Source: Novosphingobium sp. (GTDB taxonomy: Bacteria; Pseudomonadota; Alphaproteobacteria; Sphingomonadales; Sphingomonadaceae). Taken from it: a stretch of 20,223 nt of DNA. Below, piece by piece: positions 14,387 to 20,223 of this stretch (the first letter of the stretch is position 1; each line of letters opens with the position of its first letter). The position numbers and the translations under genes are program-made. The notes under the pieces are model-generated. The model worked only from the letters and a program-made list of their open reading frames with translations, ran no database searches and was not told where the DNA came from. Where the stretch lies: assembly GCA_028697875.1 (NCBI GenBank), contig JAQVEQ010000023.1:1-20223 (forward strand). The letters run 5' to 3'.

Positions 14387-15478
14387 ATGCGGGCACTGAT
14401 CTACGAAGGGAAGGACAAGGTCAGCTTCACCGACAAGCTGACCGTGCGCGATCCCGCCGACGACGAGGTGCTCGTGCGCATCGTGGCCAGCGGTATCTGC
14501 CACAGCGATATCAGCGTGATCGACGGCAAGATCGACTGGCCGGCACCGGCCGTGCTTGGCCATGAAGGAGCCGGGGTGATAGAAAAGGTCGGCGCGAAAG
14601 TAAGCGAACTCGCGCCGGGCGACCATGTTGCCCTCCATACACTCGCCTATTGCGGCCATTGCGCCCACTGCGAAAGCGGGCATCCCACGCATTGCCGGCA
14701 CACGCTCGGCAATTGCTCCCAGCCTTTCGAACTCGAGGGCAAGCCCGTCTCCAACTTCGCGGCCACTTCGACCTTTGCCGAATATACCGTGGTCAAGCAC
14801 CAGCAGGCGGTGAAGATCGACAAGTCCATTCCGCTCGACGTCGCCTGCCTGATCGGCTGCGGAGTGCTGACGGGGGTCGGCTCGGTCATCAACCGCGCCA
14901 AGGTGGAAGCGGGTGATACGGCGGCCGTGTTCGGTGTCGGCGGGATCGGGCTCAACGTGATCCAGGGACTGCGCCTTGCCGGGGCTTCGCGCATCATCGC
15001 GGTCGACCTGATGGCCTCGCGCGAGGAGACGGCCCGTTCCTTCGGCGCGACCGATTTCATCGACGCTTCCCGGGAAGACGCTCCGGCGAAGATCAAGGAA
15101 CTGCTGGCCGACCCGGTCAAGCCGGCCACCGGTGGCGCGGACTGGAGCTTCGAATGTTCCGGCAGCAAGATCGCCCTGCAAAACGCGATCGCATCGCTGG
15201 GCTGGGGCGGAAATTGCGTGATGGTGGGGACGCCGGCCTTCGACGCGACTATCGAGATGCCGGTATTCCCGCTGCTGTCTGTCGACCGGGGCCTGATCGG
15301 CGCGCGCTACGGCTCGTCCAAGCCGCATCGCGACATTCCGGCCTATCTGGCGCTCTATTCGAACGGATCGCTGATGCTCGATGAGCTTATCACCACGCGT
15401 TACAAGCTCGAAGATTTCGAACAGGCATTCCACGACCTCGAAACGGGCAAACTCGCCCGTGGCGTGTTCGTCTACTGA
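14387..15478 (+). CDS. zinc-dependent alcohol dehydrogenase (MDR family), NAD-linked
   Basis: This 363-residue medium-chain dehydrogenase interconverts alcohols and carbonyls. Catalytic-zinc ligands are Cys38, His59 (G-H-E-G-A-G) and Cys158. The structural-zinc lobe has four cysteines at 89, 92, 95 and 103 with the classical spacing. The coenzyme motif is G-V-G-G-I-G (183-188), and Asp207 after beta2 favours NAD over NADP. The length and motifs fit the class III/aryl-alcohol branch. ATG 14387 has GGGAGA six bases upstream; an in-frame ATG at 14327 lies inside the hairpin and is rejected. It follows the BVMO and precedes the esterase by 7 bp, so it could supply the ketone substrate or oxidise the alcohol released from the ester. 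Confidence 0.95.
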   Translation: MRALIYEGKDKVSFTDKLTVRDPADDEVLVRIVASGICHSDISVIDGKIDWPAPAVLGHEGAGVIEKVGAKVSELAPGDHVALHTLAYCGHCAHCESGHPTHCRHTLGNCSQPFELEGKPVSNFAATSTFAEYTVVKHQQAVKIDKSIPLDVACLIGCGVLTGVGSVINRAKVEAGDTAAVFGVGGIGLNVIQGLRLAGASRIIAVDLMASREETARSFGATDFIDASREDAPAKIKELLADPVKPATGGADWSFECSGSKIALQNAIASLGWGGNCVMVGTPAFDATIEMPVFPLLSVDRGLIGARYGSSKPHRDIPAYLALYSNGSLMLDELITTRYKLEDFEQAFHDLETGKLARGVFVY

Positions 15479-15485
15479 ACTCGCA

Positions 15486-16340
15486 ATGGCCGAGACGCCC
15501 GACCTTGCCGTATGGAACCTGCCACCCTTGCGGGAAGGCTTTTCCGCCCCTGACGACCTGCTCGAAAAAAGGGCGAGGGCGGGCGGCGAGCAACCTGCAC
15601 CCGCCGACCTGGTGGAGGAGATAGGGGGGATCCGCTGCCTTGTCCTCACCCCGGCAAATGCGCGGGGACGAGTGCTTTATTTCCATGGCGGCGGATATCG
15701 CCTGGGCTCGCCCGTCGCGTGGATCGCCTATGCGACGCGACTGGCCGAGGCGTCCGGTGCGGAGATCGTGCTACCGTTTTACCGCCTGTCGCCGGAACAC
15801 CCCTTTCCCGCCGCGCTGCACGATGCGGCGGCGGTATATCGAGCGCTGGTGAAGCAAGGGCCGGTGGTCGTGGCGGGCGATTCCGCCGGGGCCGGGCTGG
15901 CTTTGGCGTTGGCCATTTCTGCCCATCGCGCGGGGAAAGCCCCGGCCGGGGCAGTGCTGGTGTCACCCATGCTCGACTTCACGGCCAGCAATGAAACCTA
16001 TGTGATCAAGGAAGCGTGCGACAAGCTCTTCTCGCGCGAGGCCGTCGAACAATGCGCGGAACTATACCTTCAGGGCGTGCCGAAAAACGAACCGCTGGTG
16101 TCGCCGCTCTACGCCGACCCGCAGGAAATCCCGCCCGTGCTGGTCTTGATCGGGGGCGACGAGGTGCTGCTGGGCGAAGCACTGGAGTTCACCAAGATGC
16201 TGGCAATGGCGGATCGCCGGGTGTCGCTGCATTTCGCGCCCGGCATGGGGCATGTCTGGCCGATGATGGCGCCGGATTCGAGGGAAGCAGCGGACGCGAT
16301 TGCAGCGATCGCAGCCTTCGTCCGGAGCCAGTTCCTTTAA
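15486..16340 (+). CDS. alpha/beta-hydrolase esterase, hormone-sensitive-lipase (type IV) family
   Basis: This 284-residue esterase has the HSL-family oxyanion motif H-G-G-G (67-70), nucleophile Ser133 in G-D-S-A-G, Asp225 in G-G-D-E-V and His256 in G-M-G-H-V, a complete triad. It is slightly shorter than typical HSL esterases (about 300). The open frame runs back to 15381 inside the ADH gene; ATG 15486 is preferred, though it has no clear ribosome site, so coupling to ADH translation seven bases upstream is likely. An in-frame GTG at 15459 is a less likely alternative. In HapE-type systems an esterase cleaves the ester made by the monooxygenase; this gene fits that role for a short or aryl ester. 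Its TAA stop shares TTAA with the stop of the convergent aldo/keto reductase. Confidence 0.93.
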   Translation: MAETPDLAVWNLPPLREGFSAPDDLLEKRARAGGEQPAPADLVEEIGGIRCLVLTPANARGRVLYFHGGGYRLGSPVAWIAYATRLAEASGAEIVLPFYRLSPEHPFPAALHDAAAVYRALVKQGPVVVAGDSAGAGLALALAISAHRAGKAPAGAVLVSPMLDFTASNETYVIKEACDKLFSREAVEQCAELYLQGVPKNEPLVSPLYADPQEIPPVLVLIGGDEVLLGEALEFTKMLAMADRRVSLHFAPGMGHVWPMMAPDSREAADAIAAIAAFVRSQFL

Positions 16341-17371
16341 CCGGCCTCGCCCGGCACATCGATTTCACGTGCGCGGCCTTGCCGCTCCAGCATCCAGCCC
16401 GGATATTCGGGCCTGAGTGCGCTGGCTTCGTCAAGTTGCGCCAATTCCACCGCATCAAGACGCACTTCAAGCACGGCCAGGTTCTCATCCAGTTGGGTCA
16501 GGTCGCGCGCGCCCAACAGCACGCTAGTGACGAACGGCTTGGCGAGAACATACGCCAGCGCCACTGCCGAGATGCTGCAGCCCCGCTGTAACGCGATTGC
16601 ACGCGCTGCCTCCAGGCTAGGCCATAGCCTTTCCTCGTCGAACGGCGGGAACTGGAGCTTCCACTGCGTCGCCTCTTCGCCCGGGGCATACTGGCCGGAG
16701 AGCAAACCACGCGCGAGTGGCGACCAGACCAGCAGGCCAAGCTGCTCTTCCATCAACATGGGGACGATTTCCCGTTCCAGCTCACGCCCGGCGAGGCTGT
16801 AGTAGGCTTGCACTGCCTCGAACCGGCTGAGCCGGCCGTATCCGGCAATGCCCAGAGCTTTGGCGATCCGCCAAGCCTGCCAGTTGGAGACCCCGACATA
16901 GCGGACCATGCCCTGCCGGACGAGGTCGTCCAACGCACGTACCGTTTCCTCCAGCGGCGTGACAGGGTCATTGGCGTGGATCTGATAGAGGTCGACATAG
17001 TCCATTTGCAGCCGTTCCAGACTACGGGCGATCCCGTCCATGATATGGCTGCGCGAGGCCCCGCGATCATTGACGCCGGAACCGGTCGATCCGCCGACCT
17101 TGGTCGCGATGACCACATCGCTGCGGACAATGTCGAGGTTACGCATCGCCTGGCCGAGCACGCGTTCGGACTCGCCGTGCGAATAGACGTCGGCCGTATC
17201 GATGAAGTTGATCCCCGCGTCCAGTGAGCGCCTTATGATCGTGTCGGCCATATCCTGTCCGACACCGGCAGTGCTGGCATAGACCCCGCTATCCGGGGTG
17301 CCGAAGGTCATTGTGCCAAGGCACAGTTCCGAGACCATCAGCCCCGTCCGCCCGAGTTGCCGGTACCGCAT
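16337..17371 (-). CDS. aldo/keto reductase
   Basis: This 344-residue (alpha/beta)8-barrel NADPH-dependent oxidoreductase has the full AKR tetrad: Asp58 (I-D-T-A-D), Tyr63 (D-V-Y-S), Lys91 (A-T-K-V-G) and His132 (Q-I-H-A-N). The N-terminus M-R-Y-R-Q-L-G-R-T-G-L and L-G-T-M-T-F-G are standard for the family, which fixes ATG 17371 although no good ribosome site precedes it. The start codon lies in one arm of an inverted repeat (17355-17407). It would reduce an aldehyde or ketone, or oxidise the alcohol, in the cytoplasm. It is last in the minus-strand operon, 67 bp after the amidohydrolase, and overlaps the convergent esterase stop by four bases. Substrate unknown. Confidence 0.94.
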   Translation of the reverse strand: MRYRQLGRTGLMVSELCLGTMTFGTPDSGVYASTAGVGQDMADTIIRRSLDAGINFIDTADVYSHGESERVLGQAMRNLDIVRSDVVIATKVGGSTGSGVNDRGASRSHIMDGIARSLERLQMDYVDLYQIHANDPVTPLEETVRALDDLVRQGMVRYVGVSNWQAWRIAKALGIAGYGRLSRFEAVQAYYSLAGRELEREIVPMLMEEQLGLLVWSPLARGLLSGQYAPGEEATQWKLQFPPFDEERLWPSLEAARAIALQRGCSISAVALAYVLAKPFVTSVLLGARDLTQLDENLAVLEVRLDAVELAQLDEASALRPEYPGWMLERQGRAREIDVPGEAG

Positions 17372-17409
17372 GGCTAGGGTTTAACCCCCACCATGCGGTA
17401 CTGCCAAGC
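17355..17409. repeat. nested inverted repeat over the aldo/keto reductase start
   Basis: TTGCCGGTACCGCATGG (17357-17373) and CCATGCGGTACTGCCAA (17391-17407) are reverse complements at 15 of 17 positions. Between them lies GGGTT-T-AACCC (17378-17388), a second perfect small palindrome. The structure includes the minus-strand ATG at 17371. In RNA it could hide the start of the reductase; in DNA it could be an operator. The rest of the 67-bp gap holds nothing recognised. Confidence 0.5.
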
Positions 17410-17438
17410 CATAGCGCGGACGGTTCCGGGTGAGCGCA

Positions 17439-18620
17439 TCAGATGTCGTAGATCCGCCGGACGTTGCCGCTGACGATCTGGACGATTTCCTCTTCGCTCA
17501 GGTCGGCCATGATCGTTTCGAGGATCTGCATCGAACGGGGGTAAGTCGATTCCGTGTGCGGATAGTCGCTGCCCCAGACGAGCCCTTGCGTGCCGTAGAT
17601 GTCGCGCAGGCGCAGGCCGTAGGGATCTTCCTGGAACGAGACGAACACATTCGACTTGAAGAAGTCGCTCGGCAGCTTGTCAGGGTCCGTGAACTTGCGC
17701 CATTCCGGCCCCCGCGGCGGCCGGTCGGTGTAGGCATAGTCGAGCCGGTGGAGATAGACCGGGATCCACGACAGTTCGAATTCGACAGCTCCGATCCGAA
17801 GGTCGGGGAAGCGTTCGAACACACCCGAATAGATGAAATCGGACAGGGTGATGCGCACCCGGTAGTCCGAGTTCACGAAGTTCGACGGCGGCACATGCTT
17901 GACGTCGAGGCGGAACGCAGCGTCGCCCACCTTGGGGTCCGCCCGGTCGGTGCCGATATGCAGCGAAAGCGGCATGCCGAGATCCTGCGCAACTGCCCAC
18001 AGCTTGTCGTATTCCGGCAGGCGGTAATTGCCCCACGCCGGCGGCGCGACGCTGATCATCGCGCCGACGAGGCCGAGCTTGCGGCAACGCTTGAGCTCGT
18101 TCACGGCCTCGTCGATGTCGTCGACGTTGAGCATGCCGATGCCAAAGAGCCGCTGGGGATGAGCGGCGCAGAAATCCGCGATCCAGTCGTTGTAGCGGCG
18201 CATGGCCAGCGTCGCGACTTCGGTATTGGGAACCGAATAGAGGATCAGGCCCTGACTGGGATAGATCACCGAGCCCCAGATGCCGTCCTGTTCGTTTTCG
18301 GTCAGGTAGAGGTCGGGATTGCTTGCCCCCCTGGTCACTTCCTCGAACGTGCCGGACGTGCGCAGATCGTGGGAATCCACCTCGAAACGTTTGCCTGCAT
18401 TGATGCCGAGGAACGACATCGTCTTCTTGCCGTCGATGATCCACCAGTCGCCGTCATCCATCCTGACGACATGGGGCCGCCGGTCGCCAAGTGCGCTTTC
18501 CAGCGAGTCCCATAAGTTGGGCGGCTCGACGATATGGGAGTCCGAAGAAAAGACCCTGGTGCGGGCGAGGACCGACGCAACATCGGTCTTGCCATGGGGT
18601 TCCTTGAATGCAGTCGCCAT
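17439..18620 (-). CDS. second amidohydrolase-2 family (COG2159-type) metal-dependent hydrolase or decarboxylase
   Basis: This 393-residue TIM-barrel protein has an N-terminal D-S-H (27-29), His221 in S-L-H-I-G, G-A-V-E-F (277-281) and G-S-D-Y-P-H (350-355) with Asp352, in the same order as the protein at 4212-5402. They differ widely in sequence between these motifs, so they are distant paralogues with probably different substrates. ATG 18620 has AAGGAG eight bases upstream. The gene is 17 bp downstream of the D-aminoacylase-like gene and almost certainly co-transcribed. The family covers decarboxylases and hydrolases of cyclic compounds, so a nitrogen-related role is not implied. No signal peptide is seen. 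Confidence 0.92.
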   Translation of the reverse strand: MATAFKEPHGKTDVASVLARTRVFSSDSHIVEPPNLWDSLESALGDRRPHVVRMDDGDWWIIDGKKTMSFLGINAGKRFEVDSHDLRTSGTFEEVTRGASNPDLYLTENEQDGIWGSVIYPSQGLILYSVPNTEVATLAMRRYNDWIADFCAAHPQRLFGIGMLNVDDIDEAVNELKRCRKLGLVGAMISVAPPAWGNYRLPEYDKLWAVAQDLGMPLSLHIGTDRADPKVGDAAFRLDVKHVPPSNFVNSDYRVRITLSDFIYSGVFERFPDLRIGAVEFELSWIPVYLHRLDYAYTDRPPRGPEWRKFTDPDKLPSDFFKSNVFVSFQEDPYGLRLRDIYGTQGLVWGSDYPHTESTYPRSMQILETIMADLSEEEIVQIVSGNVRRIYDI

Positions 18621-18637
18621 GATGTTTCTCCTTCCGG

Positions 18638-20223
18638 TCAGCCTTTCCCGTTGGGCTTGTGTCTTAGAATCCGGCCCGGCCCGCTCTTGACTGCGTCCTG
18701 CTGGACCACGCCGTCGCGGCGGATGGGCACCCCGTTCACCACGACGTGTTCGATACCGCTGGGGCGGTCCGCAATCAGCCGCTCTGCGCCGCCTGGAAAA
18801 TCGTGCACGCGGCGGATCGGGCCGACTTCGAGCCTGGCGAGGTCGAACACCACGACGTCGGCCGGACTGCCTTCCTTGAGGTAACCGCGATCGAGCTGCA
18901 TCACGTCGGCCAGTTCGCCGGTAATCTTGCGGATCGCCGCCTCAAGCGGCATCACCTCGCGATCGCGCACCCAGCGAGAGAGGAAATCGGTGGTCAGCAC
19001 GCTGTCGCAGATCTGCGCCGCGTGGGCGCCGGCATCGGACAGGCCGATGATGCAGTTCTTGCCGATCAACAATTCGGCAATGTCCTCGTCGCGGTCGTTG
19101 GCGAACGTGACGCTGAAACGCGTGTTCAGGTCTTCGGCGAGTGCGATGTCGACCATCGTTTCGAACGGATCGGTCCCGCGTTCGGCGGCGATGTCCGCGA
19201 TCGTGCGCCCCGACAGGTCCTTCTGCGTCTCCGTCTCGGCTACGCGCATCAGTTCCCAGCGCGGGGGAAGATCTTCGAAGGTGTCCATGCATTCGCGCAA
19301 CTGATCGCGCCATTCGGGGCTCCGGTAAAGCGCGGCGCGCAAGTTCGCGGGTGCGGCGAGGATCGGCTGGAATGCCGGGATGCCGGAGAACGAGTAGGGC
19401 GTCTTCAACGAGAGCAACTGGATGATCGGGCGGCATGTGACTTGCCCGACGAGATTGACCCCCTCGTCATGGGCCTGTTTGAGCAGGTCGAGCTTGTCAT
19501 GGAAATCGGAACGGCCGCCCTCCCGCGGATAGGCAAGGATCGCGGACCAGTTGACCGTACCTCCGACGCGGCGGTTGAAGTCGAGCAGCCATTGCCAGTT
19601 CTCACCCGGCGCGATGTGGGCGATCCCCTTGCCGGTTTCGATGGGAACCGCCAGCAGGGCTTCGGTCTCTTCCTGCGTCGCCACGACCGACGGGACGGGC
19701 TTGCCGTTGTATCCCAGGATGAAGCCCGCCCGGTCGGTGGAGAAGCCCAGCGCGCCTTCATTAAGCGAACGGACGACCACGGCCTTCATCGTTTCCAGCT
19801 CTTCCGGCGTGGCTTCCCGTTCGTAGCTGTCCATGCCCATGACATAGGCGCGCACGGCCGTATGGCCGACATAGCCGCCGAAATTGATCGCCAGGCCAGC
19901 GCGGTCGAGGGAGGCGAGGTATTCGCCGTAGGTTTCGAAATCCCATTCGATGCCTTGCCGCATGGCATCGGCGTCCATGTCCTCGACCTTTTCGAGCGTG
20001 CCGACGATGATGTCGCGGCCTTCGGGTTTGACCGGCGCGACGCTGAAACCGCAATTGCCGGCGATCACCGAGGTCACGCCATGCCACGAGGAGGGGGTTA
20101 GTTCCCTGTCCCACAGAACTTGCGGATCATAATGCGTGTGAACGTCGATGAAGCCGGGCGCGACCACCTTGCCGGCCGCGTCGAGCCGGTCCTTGCCCGT
20201 GAGGCCGCTGCCGATTTCCGCCA
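18638..20223 (-). CDS. D-aminoacylase-like amidohydrolase (amidohydrolase-3 family), N-terminus outside the window
   Basis: The frame is open to the right edge, and the visible start reads A-E-I-G-S-G-L-T-G, the end of the small N-terminal beta domain of this family, so about 20-30 residues are missing. Metal-site motifs follow: G-F-I-D-V-H-T-H-Y-D (HxH pair), A-G-N-C-G-F-S-V-A-P (the cysteine that bridges metals in N-acyl-D-amino-acid deacylase) and L-S-D-A-G-A-H (catalytic Asp). The C-terminus returns to the beta domain (G-S-P-A-D-V-V-V-F-D). The family hydrolyses N-acyl-D-amino acids and other cyclic or linear amides, but S-D-A-G-A-H members in catabolic clusters are mostly uncharacterised. 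It is upstream of the amidohydrolase and AKR, apparently in one operon. Confidence 0.92.
   Translation of the reverse strand, partial: AEIGSGLTGKDRLDAAGKVVAPGFIDVHTHYDPQVLWDRELTPSSWHGVTSVIAGNCGFSVAPVKPEGRDIIVGTLEKVEDMDADAMRQGIEWDFETYGEYLASLDRAGLAINFGGYVGHTAVRAYVMGMDSYEREATPEELETMKAVVVRSLNEGALGFSTDRAGFILGYNGKPVPSVVATQEETEALLAVPIETGKGIAHIAPGENWQWLLDFNRRVGGTVNWSAILAYPREGGRSDFHDKLDLLKQAHDEGVNLVGQVTCRPIIQLLSLKTPYSFSGIPAFQPILAAPANLRAALYRSPEWRDQLRECMDTFEDLPPRWELMRVAETETQKDLSGRTIADIAAERGTDPFETMVDIALAEDLNTRFSVTFANDRDEDIAELLIGKNCIIGLSDAGAHAAQICDSVLTTDFLSRWVRDREVMPLEAAIRKITGELADVMQLDRGYLKEGSPADVVVFDLARLEVGPIRRVHDFPGGAERLIADRPSGIEHVVVNGVPIRRDGVVQQDAVKSGPGRILRHKPNGKG

Noticed and set aside
1718..17405. 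Shared 12-mer TGCGGTACTGCC at 1716-1727 and 17394-17405
   Set aside because: Several 12-mer matches are expected by chance in a 20-kb GC-rich window, and the flanks do not match, so it is not claimed as a shared operator.
18746..20101. 451-codon plus-strand frame opposite the D-aminoacylase-like gene
   Set aside because: Antisense shadow of a gene with a full metal-site motif set; similar antisense frames lie opposite most genes here.
1..20223. tRNA/rRNA genes, insertion sequences, CRISPR arrays, attachment sites
   Set aside because: No tRNA-like cloverleaf, transposase or integrase frame, regularly spaced direct repeats or terminal inverted repeats were seen on reading both strands.

Overview
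This window is GC-rich, tightly packed bacterial DNA. It contains 15 protein-coding genes (two cut by the window edges) and no RNA gene, mobile element, CRISPR array or recognisable regulator or transporter gene. The mix of gene families, with short 4-bp overlaps and several GTG starts, resembles the catabolic islands of alphaproteobacterial sphingomonads (Novosphingobium/Sphingobium type). That placement is a judgement from gene style, not a database match.

Layout from left to right: (1) the 3' part of an alpha/beta hydrolase (+), ending 14 bp from a convergent SDR dehydrogenase (-). (2) A divergent SMP-30/regucalcin-type lactonase (+). (3) A minus-strand operon read right to left: fused double-domain acyl-CoA dehydrogenase, COG2159-type amidohydrolase, then ANL-family acyl-CoA ligase. 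(4) Divergent from it, a plus-strand operon of two crotonases and a PRISE-type (progesterone 5beta-reductase/iridoid synthase-like) reductase. (5) A minus-strand pair: a double dimeric-alpha/beta-barrel protein of unknown function coupled to an SDR. (6) Divergent from it, a plus-strand operon: long-form (HapE-like) Baeyer-Villiger monooxygenase, zinc alcohol dehydrogenase, and a hormone-sensitive-lipase-type esterase. (7) A convergent minus-strand operon: D-aminoacylase-like amidohydrolase (start off the window), a second COG2159-type amidohydrolase, and an aldo/keto reductase.

The genes read as parts of one degradative route, though this is inference. Alcohols are oxidised to ketones (ADH, SDRs, AKR). 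An enone may be reduced by the PRISE enzyme. The ketone is converted to an ester or lactone by the Baeyer-Villiger enzyme and opened by the esterase, the alpha/beta hydrolase or the SMP-30 lactonase. The acid is activated by the CoA ligase and then degraded by the acyl-CoA dehydrogenase, crotonases and SDR in a beta-oxidation-like sequence. No thiolase is present, so the pathway must continue outside the window. The substrate cannot be read from the sequence; a cyclic, terpenoid, steroid-like or aryl ketone would fit.

The least expected signals are regulatory. The divergent intergenic regions and operon junctions carry clean inverted repeats: a 12-bp-arm repeat upstream of the BVMO, a 13-bp-arm hairpin between BVMO and ADH, and a CTTCCG-N6-CGGAA element present in two different divergent promoters. 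Both crotonases lack the two catalytic glutamates of classical enoyl-CoA hydratase. The two halves of the fused acyl-CoA dehydrogenase have lost complementary parts of the FAD site.
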